Shown: one piece after another, positions 23,191 through 30,435 of the stretch
Layout of the letters: every line of letters begins with the position of its first letter
Position numbering within the stretch: the first letter of the stretch is position 1
Source of the DNA: a virus
Length of the DNA stretch: 64,000 nucleotides
Direction: 5' to 3' (one strand)
Virus record (IMG/VR): IMGVR_UViG_3300036772_000271
Location: 1 to 64,000 of that record
Notes under the pieces: generated by a model
Databases searched by the model: none
What the model saw: only the letters and a program-made list of their open reading frames with translations
Told to the model about the DNA's origin: nothing
Position numbers and translations under genes: made by a program

Positions 23191-23612
23191 CGCGCGCTCA
23201 CCCGGATCGGTCCGTAGCCCGCCGCCAGGTTGAAGCCGATCGCCCGGGCCGTCGCGATCGTCAAATCGAACTCGCGGCCAGCAACGAACGGGCCCCGGTC
23301 GATGACGTGCGTCTCGATGCACCGCCGAGCGCACACCCGAATCCGCTTCCCGCACGGCAGCACCTTGTTCGCGACGCCAAGCGTCCGGTCCGTCAAGTTC
23401 CCGCCGCCGCACGCGAGCGCGCCACCGGAGTCAGCGACACCGTAGAAGCTCGCGATCGCTGTGCGCATCGGCTGACGCGCGTCAATCTTGGCCTGCACCC
23501 TGCGCACGCACGCCGCGGAGTGGCACCGGCCGTGCTGGCGGGCGTCAGCGGTCACGGCCGGCGTGAGCGCAGTAGCGATGGTCGCCGCCAAAGCGGCCAG
23601 TGGTCGTTTGAT
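23187..23612 (-). CDS. Secreted RlpA-like (double-psi beta-barrel) protein, ATC start
   Basis: The C-terminal domain (ASFYGVADSGG ... VIDRGPFVAGREFDLT ... ARAIGF) is the double-psi beta-barrel of RlpA/expansin-like proteins, which act on peptidoglycan. No ATG, GTG or TTG gives a full N-terminus, but reading from ATC at 23612-23610 yields a good signal peptide (KRPLAALAATIATAL, then TPAVTADA) preceded by GAGGAGG with ideal spacing. I therefore propose an ATC start; a shorter form from TTG 23591 would lack the basic N-region. It is exported and probably contributes to wall remodelling or host surface alteration. Confidence 0.75.
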   Translation of the reverse strand: MKRPLAALAATIATALTPAVTADARQHGRCHSAACVRRVQAKIDARQPMRTAIASFYGVADSGGALACGGGNLTDRTLGVANKVLPCGKRIRVCARRCIETHVIDRGPFVAGREFDLTIATARAIGFNLAAGYGPIRVSAR

Positions 23613-23702
23613 GCAATCGTCCTCCTCTTGCGTGTCGCCGCCCCGATTCGGGAACGGCCTGGTGTGCCAGCGCGCACTCAGCCAGCAGGTGAAGATCAGT
23701 CG

Positions 23703-24146
23703 TCATGCCCGGCCGGCCAGCACCGCGGGATCAAGAGGGACAAGCACCCACGCCTCGGCGAACGCCCCCGCCTCCCACGCGTCGTCCCACGAGGTGGCGT
23801 CGTACCGCGTCAGCAACGCGGGGTCATGGACCAAGTCGAAGCCGCGAGCGACGACGCAGTGCAGCGCGACACGGCCGTCCGGCTCAGGCGGCAGGTTCAG
23901 CGACGGCAGCGACGCGATCCAGAGGCCGAGTCGCGGCACCATCGTTGGGTCGACCTGGACGAGGCAGAAGCCGTACCGGCCGACCTCGGCGTTCAAGCGG
24001 TCCCACCATCCCTCGCCGTGACAGTTGGCGATGGCCGTGATCGGCAGGCCGAGGATCGACGCGATGCACGCCGGCACGCAGTCGCCGCGCTCGGCCGCCG
24101 GATCGTTGCCGCCACCCGACTTCGTCTGTCGCAGCCAACGAGTCAC
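23703..24146 (-). CDS. Papain-like (C39-type) cysteine protease-fold protein
   Basis: 147 residues from GTG 24146 (VTRWLRQTK), chosen for the GTGA overlap. GDCVPACIASILGLP with a possible nucleophile Cys at 23, ALHCVVARG with a His, and DLVHDP with an Asp follow the Cys-His-Asp order of C39-like papain-fold proteins. There is no signal peptide. Whether it is catalytically active is uncertain; such folds in phages may cleave or bind host peptides. Confidence 0.6.
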   Translation of the reverse strand: MTRWLRQTKSGGGNDPAAERGDCVPACIASILGLPITAIANCHGEGWWDRLNAEVGRYGFCLVQVDPTMVPRLGLWIASLPSLNLPPEPDGRVALHCVVARGFDLVHDPALLTRYDATSWDDAWEAGAFAEAWVLVPLDPAVLAGRA

Positions 24147-24445
24147 AGCAGAGATCCCTGCGCCGACTCGGACCTCGTCGCCGGCCGCGGCTCGCCGCGC
24201 GTCGGACACGTCACGAAATGCGACACGTGCGTGCCCGACCCACCAAGATCGCCGTCAGGGTGCGCGTCCCGGAACGCGATCGCCGCGGCACGATTGCGGA
24301 ACGCGTGCGCACGCCCGTGCCCGTCGACGAGGATGTTCCCGATCTCGTCGTTCGGCTCCGGGTCAAGCGGCATCCGGGCGCCCGTCGCTGCGGCTTTCGA
24401 CCACACGATCTGCGCCTTGCACGACCGGCACTGGCCGTACACCAT
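24143..24445 (-). CDS. Zinc-ribbon protein
   Basis: 100 residues from ATG 24445 (MVYGQCRSCKAQIVW). CRSCKAQIVW at the N-terminus and HFVTCP near residue 80 form a split zinc ribbon; the order CxxCxxxIxW ... MPLDPEP is a widespread small actinobacterial/phage protein. Function unknown. TGATG junction with the J-domain-like gene. Confidence 0.75.
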   Translation of the reverse strand: MVYGQCRSCKAQIVWSKAAATGARMPLDPEPNDEIGNILVDGHGRAHAFRNRAAAIAFRDAHPDGDLGGSGTHVSHFVTCPTRGEPRPATRSESAQGSLL

Positions 24446-25014
24446 CAGCCGGCCTCACGCGCGGCACTGACCGCCTTGAAGTCGTCCTCGCTACCGCCGC
24501 GGTCAGGGTGCGTCGCGGCCAGCGCGCGCCGTGCGTCGCCGTGCTCCCGGATGATTCGCCGGCCGCGCTCGACGATGGCATCCTGCGGACTCGGGAGGCC
24601 CTTCCAGCCGGCGTATTGCTCGCCACGCTTCGTGACGCCGTACCGGTCGACCTTCCGTAGCGCCTGGAGCGCCAGCGCGATCGCGCGCACGTTCGCCTGC
24701 CACGACCGGAACGTCGAGCACGGGTACCGCAGATCGCCGTGCGGCGTGCCGACGAGCGTCAGGATCACGCCCGGCTGGCCGGCGCGCGCCGTCGCCCTGG
24801 GCATCCCGTCCATCCGTAGGTCCTGCTCCCGGATGTCGATCTCAAGGATCGTGTCGCTGGGCCGCAGATGCCGGACCTCGTCGACGAGGAGACCGACCGT
24901 GTCCGACCAGCTCGCGCGGAATGGCGACCCGGACCAGCCCTCGAACGTCGGCGCCGGCAGATTCATCGACAGCGGCCGGAATGTCACGACCCCAGCGAGC
25001 TCCCCGTAGCTCAT
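24445..25014 (-). CDS. Protein with C-terminal J-domain-like segment
   Basis: 189 residues from ATG 25014 (MSYGELAGVVTF). The last ~35 residues (ALAATHPDRGGSEDDFKAV) hold the HPD motif and flanking helices of a truncated J domain, the Hsp70-interacting module. The first 150 residues are a beta-rich domain not recognised. The same architecture is common in actinophage early regions. It may recruit host DnaK to phage complexes. Coupled to the SWIM gene upstream. Confidence 0.75.
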   Translation of the reverse strand: MSYGELAGVVTFRPLSMNLPAPTFEGWSGSPFRASWSDTVGLLVDEVRHLRPSDTILEIDIREQDLRMDGMPRATARAGQPGVILTLVGTPHGDLRYPCSTFRSWQANVRAIALALQALRKVDRYGVTKRGEQYAGWKGLPSPQDAIVERGRRIIREHGDARRALAATHPDRGGSEDDFKAVSAAREAG

Positions 25015-25418
25015 CCCTGTGCCGCCGCGATCGCGGCTTCGCCCCGCGCGCGCTCCTCGTCCGTCAGGCCGCCGTTGCACAGGCGGTCGGCGTCGTCGAG
25101 GATCCCGCCGGCCTGCGCCCACAGCTCGTCCGCAACGTCGTCCTGGCCAGCGCGCTGCGCGATCATCGCCCGCGCGCAGAGTTCGCCGGCGGCGCGCCGA
25201 ATCTCGTTCATCCGGTTGCTGCGCCGCACCAGGTCGACGGCGACGATATGCGAGCAGCCGCCATGCGCGGGGCACGTGCACGACGTCTCGCCGCCGGCCA
25301 GGACGACGGTGTACGTGCCGTGGTCTCCCTCGACCTCGAACACCTCGACGGGCGAGAGACGGCGGACCTTGCCGGTGTCGGCGAGACGGACGGCCTTGGC
25401 TTGCGTTGATGCGGTCAC
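25011..25418 (-). CDS. SWIM zinc-finger protein
   Basis: 135 residues from GTG 25418, with Shine-Dalgarno AAGGAG suitably spaced. SCTCPAHGGCSHIVAV gives CxC...CxH at residues 47, 49, 55 and 57, the SWIM domain. The C-terminal part is helical. SWIM proteins bind DNA or proteins and often accompany recombination or ATPase factors. It heads a transcript controlled by the operator at 25461-25475. Confidence 0.8.
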   Translation of the reverse strand: MTASTQAKAVRLADTGKVRRLSPVEVFEVEGDHGTYTVVLAGGETSCTCPAHGGCSHIVAVDLVRRSNRMNEIRRAAGELCARAMIAQRAGQDDVADELWAQAGGILDDADRLCNGGLTDEERARGEAAIAAAQG

Positions 25419-25460
25419 AGCGGGGCTCCTTGAACGGGAGAGAACGGGTTGCCCCACTAA

Positions 25461-25475
25461 GATACCAAAGGTAAC
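25461..25475. promoter_or_regulatory. Operator palindrome GATACCAAAGGTAAC
   Basis: Copy with sense centre TTT, 42 bp upstream of GTG 25418 and 16 bp beyond a strong hairpin terminator. Marks a transcription-unit boundary. Confidence 0.75.
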
Positions 25476-25491
25476 GCAAGAATGCGAGGGG

Positions 25492-25526
25492 CAGAGCGAC
25501 CGCTGATAACGCAAGCGGTCGCTCTG
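25492..25526 (-). terminator. Hairpin terminator after 25537 gene
   Basis: Perfect 13-bp stem (CAGAGCGACCGCT / AGCGGTCGCTCTG) with a 9-nt loop, starting 11 bp downstream of the stop at 25537. There is no long U-tract, but stem strength and position support termination. Confidence 0.75.
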
Positions 25527-25536
25527 GCCCGGGGTG

Positions 25537-26310
25537 CTACGAGAAGCTGGTCGGGGGGATGACCGCCGACACGTTCGGGTCGGCCGGCGCCGCGGCGCCG
25601 GTGGTCGGGTCGACGACGGGAGCCGCCGGATCGGTGGGGAGGGAGGCCGAGCTCGCCGGCACCGTCGGGCCGGCGTAGGCGTGCCACACGCCGCCGAGGC
25701 CGTCGCCGGTCGCCGGGCCGCCCGCGGTGTCGCCGGCGAACGTGAACAGCGGCTTTCCGTCGGGGGTCGCGAGGTCCGTCTTCGTCCAGGGCGAATCGGC
25801 CGTCGCCGGATCGCCGTCGAACGTGTACAACGGAAGCGCCTGGTCGACGGGCGGCGCGGCCGGCTGATCCGGAGACGGAGGCGGCGCGTCGACGGTGGGC
25901 GTCGGCGGCGCGTCGACGGGCGGCGGCGCGTCGGCCGGGGGCGATGCGGGCGATTGCTCGACCGGCGCCGGCGCGTCGACACCCGTCACCGTCTGCCCGA
26001 TCGACTCGAGCTTCGCCGTCAGCGGCGACAGATCGACCGGCGAGCCGTCCACGGTGACGAGCCCGGCAGCCTGCAAGCCGGCGACCAGCTTGTGCGCCGC
26101 GTCGAGGTCGGTCGTCACGCGCGTCTTCATGTCGGCGACGTCGGCCGCCACCTCGTCCAGCTTCGCGTTCAGGTCGTCGAGTTGCGTCATCAGGGCCTCC
26201 GAGAGAAGTAGTTGCGCCCACAGAAGGTCGCGGGCGGTTGGCTGGTCGCCGTCCAAGGAGGCGTCGTGGAACCGGCGTACCTCCGCGGCAAGGTCGTAAT
26301 GGCGACTCAT
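25537..26310 (-). CDS. Coiled-coil and Pro/Asp-rich protein
   Basis: 257 residues from ATG 26310 (MSRHYDLAAEVRRF); ATG 26316 is also possible. Residues ~40-90 form a coiled coil (DDLNAKLDEVAADVADMK), followed by a low-complexity PAPVEQSPASPPADAPPPVD-type linker and a C-terminal domain with PLYTFDG / PLFTFAG repeats. An internal ATG at 26190 has a perfect Shine-Dalgarno (GGAGG), so a shorter product is possible. Monocistronic, bounded by operator 26327-26341 and terminator 25492-25526. Function unknown; the architecture suits a surface or assembly protein. Confidence 0.7.
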   Translation of the reverse strand: MSRHYDLAAEVRRFHDASLDGDQPTARDLLWAQLLLSEALMTQLDDLNAKLDEVAADVADMKTRVTTDLDAAHKLVAGLQAAGLVTVDGSPVDLSPLTAKLESIGQTVTGVDAPAPVEQSPASPPADAPPPVDAPPTPTVDAPPPSPDQPAAPPVDQALPLYTFDGDPATADSPWTKTDLATPDGKPLFTFAGDTAGGPATGDGLGGVWHAYAGPTVPASSASLPTDPAAPVVDPTTGAAAPADPNVSAVIPPTSFS

Positions 26311-26326
26311 CCCCATCGATGCTACC

Positions 26327-26341
26327 GCTACCAAAGGTCGC
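26327..26341. promoter_or_regulatory. Operator palindrome GCTACCAAAGGTCGC
   Basis: Copy lying 10 bp upstream of ATG 26316 and 16 bp upstream of ATG 26310. On the coding strand it runs into TAGCAT and then eight bases before ATG 26310, a possible leaderless promoter. Confidence 0.7.
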
Positions 26342-26366
26342 GGAAGCCACCACCCTGGGGAGCGGC

Positions 26367-26413
26367 GCGACGGCCGGCCTCGCGGTGTGCGCTGCTGCGG
26401 GGCCGGCCGTCGC
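26367..26413 (-). terminator. Long hairpin after ASCH gene
   Basis: Perfect 13-bp stem (GCGACGGCCGGCC / GGCCGGCCGTCGC) with a 21-nt loop and further CCACCA/TGGTGG pairing outside, in the 138-bp gap between the ASCH gene stop (26480) and the next operator. Likely terminator; the rest of the gap shows no gene. Confidence 0.65.
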
Positions 26414-26479
26414 TGGTGGGGGAGGGTGCCGCCCTTACCCATCCTTTCGGACCTAGGCGGCGTGGGATCTTGGCCGGGC

Positions 26480-27097
26480 TCAGCCCGAAGTTGGTTGGCT
26501 CTCTGCGAGCAGCTGCGCGCGCAGCTGGAACTCGATCGGCCCGGGCACCGTCCAGAGGCCCTGCGCGAACGGGTGCCGTCCGTTCTCGTCACGTGGGGAT
26601 AGCGGCTCGACCTGGCGGACGTTCTCGAGAATCCAGGCGTAGCGGCCCGGCGAGAAGTCACCGCAGGCCGTCTCGTGCCCATTCTCTGCCAGCCGGCGCG
26701 CGAGCGGAGGCGGACAGAACGACCGTCCTGCGCCCGGGCGGTAGACCGTAGGCAAACAGTCGACGAGCTCGGCGACGGCGATGATCTTCCCGAGCGTCAG
26801 CGAGAACGGCAGCGGGAAGACGCGCCCTTGGTCCAGCCACCCGCAGCTCAGCGGTCCGCCGGGCCCGTCGCTCGCCGCATTGCACGCTTCCCAGAGCGAT
26901 CGGGTATCCCAGATCATCTCGCGCATCCCGTCGAGCGTCCCCGGGTAGCCGAGCTTCCGCAGCGGAGCGAAGCCGGCCGCCGCATGGATCGCGATCGGCC
27001 CGCGATACGACGTCGACCACGACCTCGTCTCGATCCGCTTCACGCCGCGCGCGACGAGAGACGCATAGGGCTCGGTGAGCGTGAGCGCCTTTGTCAT
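26480..27097 (-). CDS. ASCH-domain protein
   Basis: 205 residues from ATG 27097. The N-terminus (LTLTEPYASLVARGVKRIET, then RSW) and YRGPIAIHAA are characteristic of ASCH/PUA-like domains, which bind RNA or modified bases. A Cys/His-containing central insert distinguishes it. Phage ASCH proteins are usually annotated only by domain; some family members act on modified cytidine. ATGA overlap with the gene upstream. Confidence 0.8.
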   Translation of the reverse strand: MTKALTLTEPYASLVARGVKRIETRSWSTSYRGPIAIHAAAGFAPLRKLGYPGTLDGMREMIWDTRSLWEACNAASDGPGGPLSCGWLDQGRVFPLPFSLTLGKIIAVAELVDCLPTVYRPGAGRSFCPPPLARRLAENGHETACGDFSPGRYAWILENVRQVEPLSPRDENGRHPFAQGLWTVPGPIEFQLRAQLLAESQPTSG

Positions 27098-27954
27098 CCC
27101 TCAGTCCCTCCCAGGGCCCGGACGGCCAGCTCGTACGGCGTGAAGTGGCCGAGCAGCGGCGCCCCATAGGCCAACGGGTCACCAGCCCAGTTGTCCGGGT
27201 CGGCGAGGTAGCGGAGCGCCGTTCTGCCTCTCCGTGCCTCCTGTAGCTGGGAGGCCAACTGGTCCCGCTCGGCAACCTTCGCAGCGACGATCGTCTCCAA
27301 GCGCTCAATATGGGTCGCGTCCTCGCTGGCGCTCGCCAGTGCTTGGTCGCGCTGGACCTCCGCGTGCTCGGCTCGACGGACCCATCCGTTCGCGATCCCC
27401 GTGCCCTCGCAGTGACGGCAGTCGTACGGGCCGGCGTCGCTCATCATCTCGCCGTCGCCGTCGCAGCCTGCGCAGCGCAGTTCCCTCCAGAGGCGCGCCA
27501 TCCCTTGCTCGCGCTCTTCGGCTCGGTCCGCTCGCTCTAGGGCTGCTTGGAGTTGAGCGGCCGGGACAACCTGAACCTCGTCGACTCCCGCGTGCTCGGT
27601 CGCCTGCGGGAACATCGGGTGCGAGTAGGTCACGCAGCCGTCGTGCTGCCGGCCGTGGTGACTGCCGCATTGCCGGCAGATTCGGATCGTCCACGGCCCT
27701 GTCGCTTCGATCGGTGTAGAAGGGCTCTCGACCGGCTCTTGCGTCATCTGCTTGACGGCCGCATCGGCGACCGCCGACAGCGCAGCCATCGCCTCCTCGC
27801 TCAGCTGGGCGTTCCCCGAGACGCGAAGCGACGTGCCGTCTGGCCGCTCGATGAACGTCGTCACGCGCTGGCCGGTGCCGCTGCACTCCGAGCAGCCGCC
27901 GCCGTTGCAGCACGGACAGACGGTCGCGAACTCGCTGGAGTCGCAGTCAGACAT
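27094..27954 (-). CDS. Multi-zinc-finger, coiled-coil protein
   Basis: 286 residues from ATG 27954. Three Cys-rich units are visible: CPCCNGGGCSECSGTG near residue 13, CRQCGSHHG near 95 and CAGCDGDGE...CRHCEGTG near 165-190, the last like a DnaJ zinc finger. A coiled coil follows (EVQRDQALASASEDATHIER). No catalytic motif. Possibly a scaffold binding several partners; function unknown. Confidence 0.75.
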   Translation of the reverse strand: MSDCDSSEFATVCPCCNGGGCSECSGTGQRVTTFIERPDGTSLRVSGNAQLSEEAMAALSAVADAAVKQMTQEPVESPSTPIEATGPWTIRICRQCGSHHGRQHDGCVTYSHPMFPQATEHAGVDEVQVVPAAQLQAALERADRAEEREQGMARLWRELRCAGCDGDGEMMSDAGPYDCRHCEGTGIANGWVRRAEHAEVQRDQALASASEDATHIERLETIVAAKVAERDQLASQLQEARRGRTALRYLADPDNWAGDPLAYGAPLLGHFTPYELAVRALGGTEG

Positions 27955-28219
27955 CGGACGCTCTCTCTACGGGCTCACCTCTTGCGGCCAGGAGGGCTCG
28001 CGTGTTGGCCAGGATCTCGGGCCCGCGCCCCAGCACCTCCACGTCCTCCCATTGCCGCAAGGGGTGCGCCGCCGTCCACGTGACCACGCTCTCCCAACAG
28101 AACTCCTCGGAACCGCACGCGATGAGCTGCAACGACGGCTCGTGGCCGCGCAGCTCCTCGTCGGGATGTTCGCGGGCCGGGTCGCCGGAGAAGGTGATGA
28201 CCGCATAGTGGGTGTTCAT
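27947..28219 (-). CDS. Small acidic protein
   Basis: 90 residues from ATG 28219 (MNTHYAVITFSGDPA), with a TGATG junction to ssb. Alternating beta and helix (VVTWTAAHPLRQWEDVEVLG); no recognised family. Co-transcribed with ssb from the operator at 28694. Confidence 0.65.
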   Translation of the reverse strand: MNTHYAVITFSGDPAREHPDEELRGHEPSLQLIACGSEEFCWESVVTWTAAHPLRQWEDVEVLGRGPEILANTRALLAARGEPVERASDV

Positions 28220-28665
28220 CAGAACGGGATGTCGTCGTCGCCGACGCCCTGGCCCGGCCGGCCAGCGCTGCCATACCCACGCACCGGCTGCACGGCCGCC
28301 GCCGGCTGCCGGCCCCCGGACGTCTGCCGCTCACCGCGCGGCACCGGCACGATCGACTCAGCCACGATGTCGACCGCCTGCCGCTTCACGCCGTCCTTCT
28401 CCCACTCCCGCCACTGCAACCGGCCCTGCACCGCGATGCCGTCACCCTTCGACAGGTTGCCGGCGACCCACTCGCCGATGCCGGACCAGACCGTCACGTC
28501 GAAGTACATCGCCCGGTCCGACCACTCGCCGGTACCGTCCTTCACGCGCTCGTTGACAGCGACACGCAACTTGCACAACGCGGTCCCGGACGGCAGATGC
28601 CGCAACTCGGGGTCCGCCGTCAAGTTGCCACTCAGGCAGACGGTGTTCATGGTGAAGCCGGGCAT
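28219..28665 (-). CDS. ssb: Single-stranded DNA-binding protein
   Basis: 148 residues from ATG 28665 (MPGFTMNTVCLSGNL); Met6 is an alternative start. The OB fold is clear (VCLSGNLTADPELRHLPSG; FDVTVWSGIGEWVAGNL; VQGRLQWREWEKDG), and the Gly/Gln-rich linker ends in DDDIPF, the acidic tip that recruits host replication and repair proteins. Length is normal for bacterial and phage SSBs. Serves the recombination/replication genes encoded upstream at 30-37 kb. Operator 28 bp upstream. Confidence 0.93.
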   Translation of the reverse strand: MPGFTMNTVCLSGNLTADPELRHLPSGTALCKLRVAVNERVKDGTGEWSDRAMYFDVTVWSGIGEWVAGNLSKGDGIAVQGRLQWREWEKDGVKRQAVDIVAESIVPVPRGERQTSGGRQPAAAVQPVRGYGSAGRPGQGVGDDDIPF

Positions 28666-28693
28666 CGGAGCCCTCCCGCGGTCGTAGGGTTGC

Positions 28694-28708
28694 GCTACCT
28701 ACGGTAAC
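28694..28708. promoter_or_regulatory. Operator palindrome GCTACCTACGGTAAC
   Basis: Copy 28 bp upstream of the ssb start, flanked by GGTTGC on the plus strand. A Shine-Dalgarno (GGGAGGG) lies between it and the gene. Confidence 0.7.
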
Positions 28709-28732
28709 AGAAGCGGGGGGCGCGTGCGAGCG

Positions 28733-29104
28733 TCAGAACACGGACGCTGCGGGGTACGCCCGCGAGCAGCTGAACCCGGTCGCCGCGACCTGGCCGCGGA
28801 GCGCTGGCCAGCGCAAAGTTGGCGTGCCCGCCAGGGCGTGCGTATCAAGGCTCGCCGCGATGTCGAGATCAGACTCAAGGATCCCCGTCGCCTCGGCGTG
28901 CCTGAACGACTGCGGCGCCGTGACGTCCGCGGTGTAGATCACGAAGTCGCGGTTCAGCTCGTCGACGGTCTTCCTCGCACCGCGAAAACATCCGCTGCGC
29001 TGGCTCGCGACGAGCTGCTTGCGACCCTCGTACGACGTCTCGAACTGCGTCACGGTCAGCACGGCGAGCGCCAGCAGAAGAATCAACGTCGTGAGCGACT
29101 TCAC
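28733..29104 (-). CDS. Membrane-anchored or exported small protein
   Basis: 123 residues from ATG 29104 (MKSLTTLILLLALAV). An N-terminal hydrophobic helix (residues 4-20) is an uncleaved anchor or signal peptide; two Cys (SGCFRG, FSCSR) may form a disulfide outside. ELNRDFVIYTADV is the most regular part. Sits with three other membrane genes (28.7-29.95 kb). Function unknown. Confidence 0.65.
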   Translation of the reverse strand: MKSLTTLILLLALAVLTVTQFETSYEGRKQLVASQRSGCFRGARKTVDELNRDFVIYTADVTAPQSFRHAEATGILESDLDIAASLDTHALAGTPTLRWPALRGQVAATGFSCSRAYPAASVF

Positions 29105-29541
29105 CGGTGAACCGCCGCCTTCGGCTTCACCGGCGCGTTGATCACCGCACAGTTGCGATGCGGCGCAAGATCACCAATCAGCACCGCCGCGAACGCCACA
29201 CCTGCCTCGCTCACCTTCCGGGCCGCCGGCGACTCGCCTGTCTCCGTCTGCGTAACTTTCTTCCGCAGATCCCCCAACGTCTTCTGCCCGCGCTGATTCG
29301 TGTCGTTGCACGCTGCGATGCGCTGCTGCTGGATCGCTGTGACGGCCGTCTTCAACGTCTTCGCCTGCGAGGCGATCGTCCCCTGCGTTCTGGCCAACGT
29401 CGCCTGCTGCGTCTTGAGCGTCGTCTGCTGACCGGCGATCGTGCGACCCTGCTCATAGTTGCGCCACAGCCCGAACAAGACCAGGCCAAGCCCGACCAGC
29501 ACGATCAGCGTGTACCGCCGGTCTGCGTGGCGGCGCGTCAC
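29101..29541 (-). CDS. Transmembrane coiled-coil protein (spanin-like topology)
   Basis: 146 residues from GTG 29541 (VTRRHADRRYTLIVL). One N-terminal transmembrane helix (YTLIVLVGLGLVLFGLW), then a long coiled coil (QTTLKTQQATLARTQGTIAS) and a periplasm-type tail with two Cys. This topology matches i-spanin or similar envelope proteins, although actinobacterial hosts lack a typical outer membrane. Coupled with the neighbours at both ends (ATGA, GTGA). Confidence 0.65.
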   Translation of the reverse strand: MTRRHADRRYTLIVLVGLGLVLFGLWRNYEQGRTIAGQQTTLKTQQATLARTQGTIASQAKTLKTAVTAIQQQRIAACNDTNQRGQKTLGDLRKKVTQTETGESPAARKVSEAGVAFAAVLIGDLAPHRNCAVINAPVKPKAAVHR

Positions 29542-29627
29542 CAGATCGCCCCGAACAGCAAATACATCAACATCCCGGCCAAGAGCCAGACAGCCAGCAG
29601 CGCCATGTCGCGGGCCGTCGCTCTCAC
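29538..29627 (-). CDS. Single-span membrane peptide (29 aa)
   Basis: GTG 29627 to TGA 29538. VRATARDMALLAVWLLAGML plus MYLLFGAIW is a basic start followed by one transmembrane helix. GTGA overlaps on both sides. Probably a small inner-membrane component acting with the adjacent membrane proteins. Confidence 0.55.
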   Translation of the reverse strand: MRATARDMALLAVWLLAGMLMYLLFGAIW

Positions 29628-29950
29628 CACTCCTCCGGTGCGCGGCGACGCCGCGGCGCGTCGCGACGGCGCGACGACTGCGCCCGATAGTCCCGCTCGA
29701 GGTCCTCGTCCTCCCGGTCGTCCTCGTCCTCCTGGTTGCGGCGCCGCGACTGCTGCTTGCGGGCCTGCAACAGGCCGTACCCCACCAGCAGGTCTCCCCC
29801 CGCGGTCTGCACGAGCGTTCCCCGATCGCCCCCAAGGATCGGTCCAGCACCAATCAAGATCGCAGCCAGCGAACAGACCACGACGAGCGACATCTCGTCG
29901 ATCTTTCGGCTCAGGCGAGACCGACCTCGTGATTTGGACCGCGACCCCAT
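29624..29950 (-). CDS. Holin-like membrane protein
   Basis: 108 residues from ATG 29950. A basic N-terminus, two membrane-capable segments (SLVVVCSLAAILIGAGPILG; LLVGYGLLQ) and a highly charged C-terminus (DEDDREDEDLERDYRAQ, then an Arg run) give the outline of a class II holin. A better holin candidate lies in the lysis cassette (38327-38863), so this may be a second holin, antiholin or unrelated membrane factor. Its promoter region carries the most symmetric operator (30044-30066). Confidence 0.6.
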   Translation of the reverse strand: MGSRSKSRGRSRLSRKIDEMSLVVVCSLAAILIGAGPILGGDRGTLVQTAGGDLLVGYGLLQARKQQSRRRNQEDEDDREDEDLERDYRAQSSRRRDAPRRRRAPEEW

Positions 29951-30043
29951 TCATCGGGGACGGGCCAGGCGGACGACACGCAGATGGGCGCCACGGAACA
30001 CCCCCCAAGCGTACGACCGCCCCGCCGCCACACGTCCATGCTC

Positions 30044-30066
30044 GTGTGCGACCAACGGTCGCACAC
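30044..30066. promoter_or_regulatory. 23-bp perfect palindrome containing operator GCGACCAACGGTCGC
   Basis: The 15-bp operator core (30048-30062) is extended to ten paired bases on each side of the AAC centre, the most symmetric copy in the window and perhaps the highest-affinity site. It lies 97 bp upstream of ATG 29950 and 6 bp beyond the stop of the HTH gene at 30073. Confidence 0.75.
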
Positions 30067-30072
30067 CGCGAG

Positions 30073-30324
30073 CTACTGGCTCTTGGCCTGCCCCGCCGGG
30101 GCGCGCTGCCGGCCAATCTCCTCCGCGAAACGCTCGACATCCGACTTCACCCAGACCGGGCCGGCATCGATCCGCTTCGGCGGAATCATGTACGTCCGGC
30201 CCGTGTCCGGATCAGGCCGCAGCCACCGATTCAGCGTCATCTTCTGAATCCCGAGGATCTCAGCAGCCTCCTTCGCGCCGACGAGATCGGGCAGCCGCGA
30301 TGTCCGCCACGGCCGTCTAGGCAT
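30073..30324 (-). CDS. Small helix-turn-helix protein (Xis/HTH_17-like)
   Basis: 83 residues from ATG 30324. LVGAKEAAEILGIQKMTLNR followed by WL and a PPKRIDAGPVWVKSDVERFA wing fits the MerR/excisionase winged helix. A second excisionase-like protein lies at 19858-20091. Operators occur both upstream (30365-30379) and just downstream (30048-30062), so it is embedded in the palindrome network and could be one of its regulators. Confidence 0.75.
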   Translation of the reverse strand: MPRRPWRTSRLPDLVGAKEAAEILGIQKMTLNRWLRPDPDTGRTYMIPPKRIDAGPVWVKSDVERFAEEIGRQRAPAGQAKSQ

Positions 30325-30364
30325 ACGAACACACTGAGAACGCGAAAGCCATACCGGTGCGCAT

Positions 30365-30379
30365 GTTACCGAAGGTCGC
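30365..30379. promoter_or_regulatory. Operator palindrome GTTACCGAAGGTCGC
   Basis: Copy 40 bp upstream of the HTH gene's ATG 30324. The coding strand ends the palindrome in GGTAACAT, giving TAACAT as a -10-like hexamer. Confidence 0.7.
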
Positions 30380-30435
30380 ACGGCCGCGGGAACACCTTGA
30401 CTGCGGACATACCGGCTCGCCGCCGGCGCCCCGCA

